64,000 bases of DNA from positions 1 to 64,000 of the forward strand of contig CALSFV010000297.1 in NCBI GenBank assembly GCA_943737045.1. Direction: 5' to 3'. Of the stretch, positions 35,089 through 45,791 are shown one piece after another. The notes beneath the pieces were generated by a model. It saw nothing but the letters and a program-made list of their open reading frames with translations. It was not told where the DNA came from and ran no database searches. The stretch comes from Parapristionchus giblindavisi (lineage: Eukaryota; Nematoda; Chromadorea; Rhabditida; Diplogasteridae). Made by a program: the position numbers and the translations under genes. How positions within the stretch are numbered: position 1 is the first letter of the stretch; the number at the start of each line of letters is the position of its first letter.

Positions 35089-36780
35089 TCTGGTATTTCA
35101 AGACTTAAAGCCTACTTACACTTTCACTTTAAGACACCGGCTCAGTAAGACTCCCGGTAGTGCCGGACATCGACCTCGCCGATTTGGCTCAAAATTTTTT
35201 TGTGGATACCCCCATGGCCCCCCCATCACAAAATGGGTATTCATTTGGGCTGGGTCCTTGAAACATGAATGTGGCGGGTTCTCGAAATTTGAAAACTCGA
35301 TTTTCACCAAAAAAAAGTGGAGCGACTTAGGTTCAATGTTAGTGTCGATTAATTACAAGTATGCCTAGACAACAAAAACTCGCTATAGGACGGTTCGGAT
35401 ATCCGATCGCAAACTGATTTTTTTACCTCCTCAAAAAGCATTAAAATTAATTAAAATTTTAAATTACAAAATCGCACAATTATTTTTGCCTTATCTTATA
35501 GAGAAAAAAATTCCGCGTCGAATGAGGCTAAAAATTGAAAAATCGATAGACCCCTATTGTGCTCATATTGAAGATCTTTTTGAGTAGAACAACTGTCATG
35601 TTGAACGTTTTGTCTGAAACTCATGTACAAGAGAGATACACACGATTTTGTGACCAATTTTGAGTTAAGCGAAATAAAAATATTTTTTTGCAAAATCGTG
35701 TGTATCTCTCTTGTACATGAGTTTCAGACAAAACGTTCAACATGACAGTTGTTCTACTCAAAAAGATCTTCAATATGAGCACAAACATGAGGGGGTTTGA
35801 AAACAAAAATATTTTCGAGTCATGGTCAGGCCCATTTTTCTCAAAATAGGGGTCTATCGATTTTTTATTTTTTACACTCATTCGACGCGGAATTTTTTGC
35901 TCTATAAGATGAGGCAAAAATTGGACTGCGCTTTTTTGTTTTAAAAATATTTCATTTTCGTTTTACTCAAAATTGCAGGAAAACGTGTGAAACTCTCTTG
36001 TATATGAGTTTCAGATAAAACGTTCAACATGAAGGTTGTTCTACTCGACGAGCTCTTCAATATGAGTACAAACATGAGGGGTTTTAAAAACAAAAATATT
36101 TTCGAGTCATGGTCAGGCCCATTTTTCTCAAAATAGGGGTCTATCGATTTTTTTATTTTTAGCCTCATTCGACGCGGAATTTTTTGCTCTATAAGATAAG
36201 GCAAAAATAATTGTGCGATTTTGTAATTTAAAAATTTAATTAATTTTAATGTGTTTTGAGGAGGTAAAAAAATCAGTTTGCGATCGGATATCCGAACCGT
36301 CCTATAGCGAGTTTTTGTTGTCTAGGCATACTTGTAATTAATCGACACTAACATTGAACCTAGGTCGCTCCACTTTTTTTTGGTGAAAATCGAGTTTTCA
36401 AATTTCGAGAACCCGCCACATTCATGTTTCAAGGACCCAGCCCAAATGAATGCCCATTTTGTGATGGGGGGCCATGGGGGTATCCACAAAAAAATTTTGA
36501 GCCAAATCGGTGAGATCGATGTCCGGGGTCACTGGCTCAACCCTCGAATCTTACCGAGCCGGTGTCTTAAGTAGACTTGTAAGTCTACTTAGACTTGTAA
36601 GTCTACTTCAAGTGAAATGTAAGTCTACTTAAAGTGTGACGTCACAACGCAAGTCTACTTAAAGCGAGACGCAAGTCTACTTAAAGTGAAAATGTGACGT
36701 CACTCACTTGAAGTTTACTTAAAGTAAACTTTAAGTCAGTGACGTATTTTAAGTAGACTTTAAGTTTTGAAATACCAGAG
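35089..36780. mobile_element. family A MITE split by a 1.4-kb TTAA foldback element
   Basis: The family A ends lie at 35089 and 36780 with CAC on both sides. Inside is an element at 35133-36566 (GACACCGGCTCAGTAAG to CCGAGCCGGTGTC) flanked by TTAA. Closing the gap restores CACTTTAAGTAGACTTG, which is family A sequence. The inner element has about 0.65-kb arms (GTTTTTGTTGTCTAGGCATA and partner). It lies in intron 9 of receptor C. Confidence 0.88.
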
Positions 36781-38056
36781 CACCTCCACATCGATGCTGC
36801 AGTGTAATATAGTAGTATGGGCGTGCGCGTGTAACACCGCATTATCAATATGTAAGTTCTCCATAAATTCTTCGCGCAGATCGGCTTACCTTATGCGTGT
36901 TCCGAAACATTGTGACCAGAACGAATTTAGTGATAAATCTTCGATACGGAGGAGTGACCAGAAGAAGTACTGTGCAGTGAGCGATATTGAATGGACGCTC
37001 ATAATCAGCCAGAAGAATAGACAGATATCTTGGGTTATTGAATTAATTAATTAATTAATTAATTAATTAATTAAGTTCGAATTCAATTCTCGCGTGTTTT
37101 CGGAGGTACTTACGATATGGTACTAATCGAGTCAAGACAGCGAATGTAAAGATCACAATTGGGACAGCTAGTAACGTGATTGGAACTCCGAGCTGATTAT
37201 ATTATTAATGATATTGCATGACATATTTTTCTGAAAACCTGTATCACCAGTGCCAAAACGGCTTTTGTGTGTACCTCCACACAACGCTTACTGTATATCT
37301 GAATATATTTTGATATTTTAGCAATATACTTTAACTTTAATTTCAATAACAAAATATTAATTAATTAAATAGTGTTTAAAAACGCAGTTACTGTTGTATA
37401 GTTTTTAGTTGAGTTACTAAATTGTCTAGTAATCTACTTTTTAGATTCTTATTGTTAGTCGATAACAAACCTTCGATCGCAGTATGTAACGGATGTGCAA
37501 GAAGATAATCAATAAAAATCCTTCAGTGAAGAAAGTGAACTGAAACCAAGAAAAAAAATAATTGGAAGAAACCTACGGAACATCATGTCATTTCTCTATT
37601 TCATTATTAGCTTACTAAAATGCGACTACATATTAGTGTATCGCTCAGCAGATTTCAACAGAACGAATCTTTTGGCAGACTAATAGTTGACTGACAGTAC
37701 TAATAGTAAACTAGTAGTCGACTAATAGTAGATTAATAGTAGACTAATAGCTTTGAAAGATGAGCGATCACTCACAAAGATGGCGAGTACTATGAACAGA
37801 TGGGAGATAGATCCAAGAGTATATACGACATAATTTCCTCTGGTCACCATCCACGTGAGGTTACGCATTTTCTAATAGGGCAATATTTAATATTTACATT
37901 GTTTAAAATTTATATATTTATATATAAATGCAAACTAATAAAGTTCCGCACCAATAAATATACATATACATATATAAATATACATGCATATATAAATATA
38001 CACTAATTAAATTCCGCACCGGTCTATGCGAGAGTAGTCCAATTTGAAAACTTTTT

Positions 38057-38170
38057 AATAAAGACACACCCCAAGCTAATTTTATTTCTCTGGCAACAAC
38101 CTCTCATAGACAAACAAAGTGAGAGAGTGTTGCCAGAGCGGGGGAATTTAAGATAAGCTCAGATAAGGCT
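38057..38170. repeat. family B MITE in intron 4 of receptor C
   Basis: AAAGACACACCCCAAGC left end, CTCTCATAGAC/GAGAGAGTG core, right arm decayed. Confidence 0.75.
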
Positions 38171-38600
38171 TCAGCCTCTAAGTTTCTTTTCATAAACTTA
38201 CAATCTAGCGTTAGTAAGCGCAAAAGAAATATACCAGATAGGCGTTTTGCTCGCCAGTTGTTCGAAATTCAGCATCAACGATAAAAACTACTAGAGTGGG
38301 TATTAGATAGATGATAATTAGGGTCAATTGTGATACGAAAAGAGGACTCTGCAACAAAAATAAGATAATAATAACAATTAGAATTTATCAATATTTTTCC
38401 CGGATTCTAAGAAATCTAGTCAAAAACTAGTGTAAAGTAACTCGGTGAAAAAGTAATAAATGTCTAGTACGAAAATAAAATAAAATTAGTCGCTCCTATG
38501 TATGTACTTTTTTCCTAGTCATGAGTTTCTCACAAGGATTTTTCCATATTTAGAGGTCTGACAATGAGTTTTGACCGTTATCACTCGCTTCGAAAACTTA

Positions 38601-38736
38601 CACTACTTCAGAATAGGGTACAGAACACCGGGCAAGTCCAAAAGGACATGAAAAATGAAATAAACACAAGGGAAAGGACGTTTATATTAGGCAATCGTAC
38701 ACTCATTTTGGACTGATACCCTATTCTGAAGTAGTG
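38601..38736. repeat. MITE, CACTACTTCAGAA ends, second copy
   Basis: Clean inverted ends CACTACTTCAGAATAGGGTA and TACCCTATTCTGAAGTAGTG. The interior is close to 1498-1634. Confidence 0.85.
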
Positions 38737-38884
38737 CCCGAAAACTGTGAGTTCTGCGCTGCCCAATGTCCATTCAATGTCAAAGGAATGTTAAAGGACG
38801 CTCCGTGCTAATTTTATTAGCCCTATGGAACGCTATCTTGTGACAAAATAGTGATTGGAATGAGCGCTATTGAGTACTATTGAG

Positions 38885-39105
38885 TATAGTATTGACCGTA
38901 TAAAATACACTTGTTTATTTGGTACGACCACTGCCACAATGAATTTCTATGTTTAGAGAGATAGCACCGGTGAGAGAGTAGGTAGATCAGAGAGAGCGAG
39001 GAAGGAAAGGAGGAAAGAGTGGGAAGTTATAGTTCTTCCTCTGTTTAGCAGCAGTAGCAATGCAATTAGGTAAGTACATTTTATACGGACAATAATAAAC
39101 ACGCT
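38885..39105. mobile_element. short (T)ATAAAA-ended element, diverged copy
   Basis: GACCGTATAAAATACACTTG at the left, AAGTACATTTTATACGG at the right, and a purine-rich interior. Ends match 17461-17716. Confidence 0.6.
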
Positions 39106-39278
39106 TACAAAAGGACCTATGCAATATGTAATAATACTTTTGACTAGATTTCTAGTCGGACGTAAAAAGCTCAGAGCATTAAATGTCTTACCTCGCGCAG
39201 CTTGAAGTAACCATCATATATTACGGTTTGGTGTCTGCGTAGACAGCAACGCAGGACAGTCGCGCAATATTGTGAAGT

Positions 39279-39530
39279 AGGGTTCCGCATTCGTGCACTA
39301 AGTCGTGCAATTCGTGCAATCGTGCAGAGTCGTGCATCATTTTTATTCATCAACGACATTTAGCGGTCGCTATTTGTAATGCTTTACTGGAATTTTCATC
39401 TATATAACAAAGAAAATTCCGATAAACCATTAAAAATAGCGACCGCTAAATGTCGCTGATGAATAAAAATAATGCACGACTCTGCACGATTGCACGAATT
39501 GCACGACTTAGTGCACGAATGCGGAACCCT
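39279..39530. mobile_element. 252-bp palindrome in exon 3 of receptor C, 10-bp target duplication
   Basis: Inverted ends AGGGTTCCGCATTCGTGCAC; almost the whole element is palindromic (GTCGTGCAATTCGTGC, ATTTAGCGGTCGCTATT blocks). ATTGTGAAGT is present on both sides (39269-39278, 39531-39540). Removing one copy plus the element restores exon 3 of the receptor. The long target duplication suggests a Mutator-like origin. Confidence 0.93.
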
Positions 39531-39588
39531 ATTGTGAAGTAATCAAAATGATTGGTGCCTGGAATGAAGGGAAACATCTTTCATTCAC

Positions 39589-39735
39589 ACAGAGAAAAGT
39601 GGTGTAACCCACAGCACATAAGACCTCTGAAGTGTTATATTTCACACTTTTTGAGCCATTTTAACACCCAAAAGTGTTAAATATAACACTTCACAGGTCT
39701 TATATTCTGTGGATTACACTTTTTTCTATGTGTGT
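39589..39735. repeat. family F MITE
   Basis: CACACAGAGAAAAGTGGTGTA and inverted end; AAGTGTTATATTTCACAC / GTGTTAAATATAACACTT in the centre. In intron 2 of receptor C. Confidence 0.85.
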
Positions 39736-39841
39736 TGCTTCGAAGTCACCAGGTACATACAGAGACGAAAGTGTAAAGAAAAACAACAACCCAGCTGCAG
39801 CTTTTATTACACAAGGCCTGACTCTTTTGTACTGTATTTAA

Positions 39842-40096
39842 GAGACCGGCTCGGTAAGACTCGAGCATTTTGACCCATTGCCGGACATTCGCGAGGACTT
39901 TCGATTTGGCCCTCAATACTTTCATCATAGACACATACCGGGGGGGAGACCGATGAAAGCGATGAAAGTTATAGTGAAAATGCCCTTAGGCTCAACCCCC
40001 CCCCCCCGGTATGTGTCTATGATGAAAGTATTGAGGGCCAGATCGACATTCCTCGCTAATGTCCGGACCATGCTCGTGTCTTCCCGAGCCGGTCTC
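39842..40096. repeat. 255-bp TTAA foldback element
   Basis: GAGACCGGCTCGGTAAGAC and CGAGCCGGTCTC ends, with TTAA on both sides. It is the same end family as 35133-36566. The interior is another palindrome with GGCCCTCAATACTTTCATCA arms and C/G homopolymers. Confidence 0.88.
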
Positions 40097-41165
40097 TTAA
40101 CTAGTAGTTGAGAAATAATTCTCATCCGATTCAGTACCCGATTTTGCTGACAAGTTTTTGTGAGAAATACTACGGCTTATTTATCTGCGACATAGTAACA
40201 ATCAGTGACGTACCAAGAATACTCGAAATGGAACTCGGGCCTGACAAAGCTTTCCTAGGCAGTAAAAGGCTGGATGAGGAAAAAGTGGGACGGGAAGAAA
40301 GAGAATATCCCAGTGTGAGTCGATTACAACGGCTAGCATCTGCAAATGTAAGAGTTATGGGATCGTTCTGGTGATCTATCTGAAATTTTCAATGACGAAA
40401 TTTTTATCAATTGGCGTAGAATTTTCGGCGCGTTCTGATTGCACAATGGGTGTCTAAATACGCTTCCGTTGTTCAAAATCATTCAAAACCAACTTCTTTG
40501 TTGTAATCTTTGTTTTTGTAATCAATGTAGTTGAATTTTCAGAATTGTGAAATTCTTTATCGAATTCATCGATATATATTTATATTTTTAGAAATTATTT
40601 ATAAAAATTTTAATTGCTCGCCTGGATGTATAGTAGATAATTTCTTATAACCGCTAATTGCGGAGGAGTATTTCTGAGCAAACAAAAGAAGTACACTACA
40701 TAAAATGGAATAGATATAGTTAGAATTATGTATTGGATGAGAACTATAAATTGTTCGAGTTCCGGAGTAAGGTACGGCGAGTTCATGACTTGATCAACTT
40801 GCGATGATTCCTCTTATGATTGCTCAGAATGTGGAATGACAAACACATTTGGCTAAGGAGAATATGGTATAAATCAAACCGATTGTCTGCCTGTTATCAT
40901 AGAATTGTAGCAAAGAATTGTTGTCTGCTACGGAAGATAATCATAAACACAAACGTTAAGTTGTTTTTTCCTGCTCATGTATAAATAGTTATCGCAATCA
41001 TTGATTAGTTAATTTCCTTGCGAGACATTCGGCAATGTGGAAAGAACAGGATAAAACATCGATTATTCAGAAGTTCGAGGATGATACAAGGGTCTTTAAT
41101 CAAGAATAATTTGGTGTTCAATAAATCGTGGGACCCAAGAAAGGAAGGGAAGAAGGGGACCCACA

Positions 41166-41534
41166 TAAAGAAGGGGACCCACGAGATTTGGGCTGCGCTA
41201 TTGACATGAAGAACGTGGGACATAGGAAGTGACATTCTGTTCTCTATTAGATTTGACTGATTGAACGAGCGTGTGGCTTGTCAGTGGTTAGTAGTCCGCG
41301 CTTATAACCGCGCCACGCGGGTTCGATTCCCGTTTGCAATTTTCTATATATTTGTTCTTCAATTTCAAAAACTCGTGCCTTTCCCTGGGAATATCAATGA
41401 ACTTTAAGCCCGAATTACGGTATTCCGGGGCACCAAAAGATTTAGAGAAAATTGTTTTTGTATACAAGAAGATGTGATCCATAGTTCTGCCTGGCCAGTT
41501 TAGTCACGAAAAACTCGTGGGTCCCCTTCTTTAA
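41166..41534. mobile_element. family G TTAA element with tRNA-like core
   Basis: TAAAGAAGGGGACCCACGAG at the left and its inverted form at the right (CTCGTGGGTCCCCTTCTTTA). The interior matches 43762-44131 in inverse orientation, including GTTCTGCCTGGCCAGTTTAG and the tRNA-like segment. Confidence 0.85.
41266..41340 (+). other. tRNA-like sequence, Ile(TAT)-type loop
   Basis: GGTTCGATTCC is a perfect B box; TGGCTTGTCAGTGG is an A box with an insertion; CGCGCTTATAACCGCG holds TAT where the anticodon would be. The anticodon stem is irregular, so I treat it as a tRNA-derived core of the element. Confidence 0.5.
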
Positions 41535-42133
41535 AAATACGTAGATTGGGGGATCACACAAATAAAGCCTTTTTTCCGAAAAGTACAACAAAGGTCATGC
41601 CATGTTCCTTCCATCTCGTTGAGTCCTGAGTGTGAAGTGCGCTAACAAAGCGAAGTGCTAAACCATCGCTCTGAACCATCGATACATACTTTTGGTCGAC
41701 CGTAACTTTCCTCAGTAATACAATGAACTGTCAAGATTCTCTCCTTGATACGCAACACCCCTCAGACGTCGTGTCGCAGTCTTCAATCATAATCTAATCT
41801 AGTCATTGATTTCGCAGGATGAGAAGAGAAATTAATACTCCAATCCCGAACACAACGGAATCTGGGTTGACTTTTATTACATTTTTCTTTCGAAAGTCCT
41901 TCCCCCCCCCTTTTTTCTTATTGTTTTTTAGTCGTTTTTTTTGTTGCTTCGATTGTTAGTCGTTAACATGCGTTAACGATTTTGTATGATACTAGACATG
42001 CTGTAGTGTATTCAAACCACAGTAAACATAAAAAAATGATCTCATAATCCAAAAACCTTATTCATTTCCAGCTTTATACATAAAACAGTAAAGATTATAT
42101 GTCTGATTAAAAATATAGGTATACAATTGCTAA

Positions 42134-45100
42134 TTATCTTGGCCGTGGATACGCGTTCTTCTGTATGACAGATGTTGACTGTGATTCCTGAAAAATATTA
42201 ACACTTTTAGTAGTTGTATATTTAGTTTCTTCCTGTACTACTCATGATGGTTAGTGGTTAGTTTTCCCCCCGATGTATTCTTTGTTTTCCTCAATAACTT
42301 CTTAAGGCGCACCTCAAGCTAATCCGCTCTGGCCACACTCTCTCGCTTTCATTGTCTGCCAGAGAGTATTGCCAATGTGGAGAGTAAAATAGTCTTGGAA
42401 TGTCCCTTTAATAAGTCTTCAGAAGCCCTTCACGCAGTTACCTTATTCGTGTTCCGAAACACTGTGGTCAGAACGAATTTAGTGATAAATCGGCGATACG
42501 GTGGAGTAACCAGAAGCAGCACAATGCAGTGCACGATTGAATGTACATTCATTGAGAGCCAGAAGAATAGGCAGATGCCTTGGATTATTATTATTATTAT
42601 TATTATTATTTAATTAATTAATTAATTTTATTTTTTTATATCTATTAATTTTTAATGAAGTCTACAATTCTGATAAGTACTTACGATATGGCACAAATCG
42701 AGTAGAAACAGCTAGCGTGAAGACCAGAATGGGGATCGCTAGTAATAAGACAGGTACCCCGAGCTGATTATATAATTAATGATAGTGAATGGAATATTTT
42801 TGAGAAAACCTGTATCACCAGTGCTGCTACAGCTTTGGTGTGTATCTCCACAGAACGCTTACTGTACGTCTGAATGTATTTTGATATTCTAATAATTTTG
42901 ATTATTTTTAAATTTTAATTTTAAAAAATATTAATAATTGTACTGTTCAAAAACGCTGTTAGTATCATCTAGTTTTTAGACTAGTGGTTAGTAAATAGTA
43001 GTTAAGTTTAGTTAAGTTTTTGGACTAAAGAGAACGAACCTTCGCTCGCAGTGTGTAACTGATGTGTAGGAAGATAATCAAAACAAAAAGTACGGAGAAC
43101 ACCGTGAACTGGAAAAAAATCATTGAAATTAGATCATTATGTAGCAGAATTCCAATTCCCGACACATGAAAGATGTCTAATTGTAAGTCTAAAAAATACT
43201 TTAAAAAAGTAAACTTATAGTAGACAAATAATAGAGTAATAGTAAACTATTGGTAGACTTTGATAATAGTTTTGAAATACCAGTGATCACTCACAAAGAC
43301 GATAAGTACGATGACGAGGTTGTAGGAAGATTCAAGACTGTATACGGCGTACTTTCCTCTGGTCGCCATCCATGTGAGGTTGCGCCTTTTCTAAATACAT
43401 TTATCTAATTTTATTTTTTAAATGCACACCACTAAAGTTCTGCGATATGTAAGAGTAGCCCTTTAAAGGCTCACCCCAAGCGCATTTGAAGCTTTCCGCT
43501 CTGGTAATACTCTCTCGTAGACAAAGAAAGCGAGAGAGCATTGCCGGCGCGGAGTGTTTCAGATTAGCTCTCAGCCTTTGACTTTCCTTTCATAAACTTA
43601 CAATCTAACATTGGTAAACGCAAAAGAAATACCAGATAGGCGATTTGCTCGCCAGTCGTCCGAAATTCAGCGTCAACGATAAAAACTACTAACATGGGTA
43701 TGAGATAGATGATAGTTAAAGTCAATTGTGATGAGAAAAGCGTACTCTGCAACAAATTGAGTTAAAGAAGGGGACCCACGAGTTTTTTCGTGACTAAACT
43801 GGCCAGGCAGAACTATGGCTTTCATCTCTTTGTACACAAAAACAATTTTCTCTAAAATTTTAGATGCCCCGGAATACCGTAATTCGGGCATAAAGTTCAT
43901 TGAGTCCAGGGAAAGGCGCGAGTTTTTGAAATTGAAGTACAAATATATAGAAAATTGCAAACGGGAATCGAACCCACGTGGAACGGTTACAAGCGCTGAC
44001 TACTTACCACTGAGCCACACTCTCTACGTGTTGAACCAGTCAAATCTAATAGAGAAAGGAATGTCGCTTCCTATGTCCCACGTTCTTCATGTCAATAGCG
44101 CAGCCCAAATCTCGTGGGTCCCCTTCTTTAATAATAATATTTATAATATACCAATATATGTGAACACGCACACGCACGACTTGGAAATGTTAGTAACATC
44201 AAAAATAAATATCGAAATATAAATATCGGAAATATAAATAATATAAATATCAAATGTATTACCTTGCGCAGCTTGAAGTAACCATCATATATAACGGTTT
44301 GGTGTCTGCGGAGAAAGCAAATCATGATCGCCACGCAATATTGTGCGCTAAGAAACATGACTGGTGCCTTAAAGCGATACCCCAAGCTAATTTGAAACTC
44401 TCCGCTCTGGCCACACTCTCTCGCTTTCTTTGTGTGCGAGAGAGTATTGCCATAGCGGAGAGTTTCAAATTAGCTCGGGGTGTGGCTTTAAAATAAACCT
44501 CCATTATTGCACCAAAGTCACTGGAGAAGAAGATGCGAAAGTACCATCACCCCACCTACACCTCACAGTACACTAATCCTGTGATGTGATATATTTCACA
44601 CTTTTGTGTTGCATACAAACTTACCTGGCAAATCGTTACCCACCCCCATTACGCTGGCAAACGATTACCCCAAATGTTGATTGCAGCCCTACGCGGTCTT
44701 TATGGAGGGAACGAATAGGATGAAAATAAAGGAGAAATGGTAGATCGAATAAAGGGTAACGGAATGTATTAATATAACTAGCATTCGACTATAATGTACT
44801 TGCCAATTTAACAAAATAATTGGTAATCTATCTCTCCAAAATGCATAGGTAATCAGAATACCCCGAATATGGGCAAACGAATACCCCGATACACGTTGTT
44901 GGGTAACGATTACCCCATATTTGGGTAAGTTTGCTCTCTGTGTACTTAACTGTGTCAGCTGTACATTCTTCGTCATTTTACACTTCTCTGCCAATTTTGG
45001 GTGCTAGATAGGTTGGATGAGAATAGGAGGTAGGCTAGAAACAACATGTCAGAAACCGAAACGCGAAATCCGACCTAGCACCCGATTTTTCTGGGAAATA

Positions 45101-45791
45101 ATATGGCTTCTATATCTGTGATATAGTGACAGTCAACAACGTACCGAAAAAGCTCGAAACGAAACTCCAGCCTGACAAAGAGTTCCGAGGCAGTAAAAGG
45201 CTGGATGAGGGAAGAGTGGGACGGGAAGCAAGAGAAAATCCCAGTATACGTCAGTTAAAAAGGTTAGCACCTGTAAATATATCAAACAATAGAGGACAAA
45301 TCAATGCTAAATCACATAGATCTGAAATTCTGAATATAGTAATCATCAATGGCGTAGTAGAATTTTGATTTTTTGCGCATTCTGATTGTGTTTAAAGGCA
45401 AACCCCAAGCTAATTTTACTCTCCGCATTGGCAATACTCTCTCGTAGACAGAGAAAGCGAGAGAGTGTGGCCAGAGCGTAGAATTTCAAATTAGCTTGGG
45501 GTCTCCCTTTAAATACGCTTCAATGGTTCAAGTCCATTCATGCTGAATTTCGAGAATTGTGAAATCTCATTTCTTTATTGATTTATATTTACTTTTTAAA
45601 ATTATTTAAAAAAAATTATTGCTCACCTGAATGTATAGTAGATAATTTCGTATGACCGCTAACTGCGGAGGAGTCTCTTTGATCAGACAGAAGAAAGACA
45701 AGGCGTGAAATGGTAGAGTTGCAGCTAGCAGGATGTGTTGGATGAGAACTATGAATTGCTCAAGTTCCGGAGTGACATAGGGCGAGTTCAT
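42134..45791 (-). CDS. Sri/Srh-like chemoreceptor D, intact (10 exons)
   Basis: Exons: 45791-45627, 45270-45145, 44367-44263, 43746-43633, 43390-43295, 43108-43040, 42869-42810, 42763-42685, 42578-42442, 42187-42134. All phases agree; 334 aa, TAA stop. Start MNSPYVTPEL; motifs PVPLFPHPAFYC, CFLRRHQTV, VDAEFRTTGEQ, NLTWMATRGKYAVY, TYSKRSVEIHTKAV, GVPVLLLAIPILVF, VTPPYRRFITKF, C-terminus SVIQKNAYPRPR. Predicted chemosensory GPCR of the Str superfamily. Its intron 1 donor is GT, whereas all four paralogues have GC. A family B MITE touches the exon 3 acceptor (only TTTAAG remains before GCACC), and a family G element ends 16 bp before exon 4, so expression could be affected although the frame is open. 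Confidence 0.8.
42303..42413. repeat. family B MITE in intron 9 of receptor D
   Basis: TTAAGGCGCACCTCAAGC at the left, TGGAATGTCCCTTTAA at the right, and a CTCTCTCGC core hairpin. Confidence 0.8.
43464..43572. repeat. family B MITE in intron 4 of receptor D
   Basis: TTTAAAGGCTCACCCCAAGC left end and a CTCTCTCGTAGACAAAG core. The right arm ends in TTTCAGATTAGCTC. Confidence 0.8.
43762..44131. mobile_element. family G TTAA element with tRNA-like core, complete
   Basis: TTAAAGAAGGGGACCCACGAG and the inverted end, with TTAA on both sides; 370 bp. It carries a minus-strand tRNA-like sequence in the middle. It lies in intron 3 of receptor D. Confidence 0.9.
43968..44032 (-). other. tRNA-like sequence, Thr(TGT)-type loop
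   Basis: On the minus strand TGGCTCAGTGG (A box) and GGTTCGATTCC (B box) are perfect. AGCGCTTGTAACCGTT places TGT in the anticodon position. The acceptor stem is not convincing. The copy at 41266-41340 has TAT at the same place. Confidence 0.55.
44368..44491. repeat. family B MITE at the exon 3 acceptor of receptor D
   Basis: TTAAAGCGATACCCCAAGC at the left, CGGGGTGTGGCTTTAA at the right, and a near-perfect palindrome. On the minus strand its last bases form the sequence before the acceptor AAG of exon 3. Confidence 0.88.
44612..44943. repeat. family E element
   Basis: AAACTTACCTGGCAAATCG and GGGTAAGTTTGCTCTCTGTG ends; GTTACCC / GGGTAACGATTACCCC arms. In intron 2 of receptor D. Confidence 0.75.
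45391..45514. repeat. family B MITE in intron 1 of receptor D
   Basis: TTTAAAGGCAAACCCCAAGC and CTTGGGGTCTCCCTTTAA ends, CTCTCTCGTAGACAGAG core. Confidence 0.88.

Larger units (their letters stand above)
33128..40786 (-). pseudogene. Sri/Srh-like chemoreceptor C, multiply disrupted
   Basis: Exon order is as in receptor B: 40786-40622, 40339-40214, exon 3 split (about 39568-39541 and 39278-39190), 38348-38235, 37871-37776, 37540-37471, about 37308-37249, about 37196-37118, about 37020-36882, and exon 10 split by a transposon (about 34813-34784 and 33154-33128). Lesions: a 252-bp palindrome in exon 3; one extra base in exon 6 (ATCTTCTTTGCAC where B has ATCTTCATGCAC; exon 70 bp instead of 69); two extra bases in exon 9 (TTCAATATCG); a 1.6-kb palindrome in exon 10. 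Exon 1 (MNSPYLTPEL) and exons 2, 4 and 5 remain open. The intron 1 donor is GC. Confidence 0.78.
40787..42133. other. intergenic region between receptors C and D
   Basis: It contains the family G element at 41166-41534 and its tRNA-like core. 41560-42133 is A-T rich with no recognisable gene. The plus-strand frame at 41018-41209 overlaps the repeat and is not a gene. Confidence 0.5.

Noticed and set aside
41266..44032. Functional tRNA-Ile and tRNA-Thr genes in family G elements
   Set aside because: A and B boxes are good, but acceptor and anticodon stems do not pair well and both copies lie in the same place in a repeat element. Called tRNA-like.
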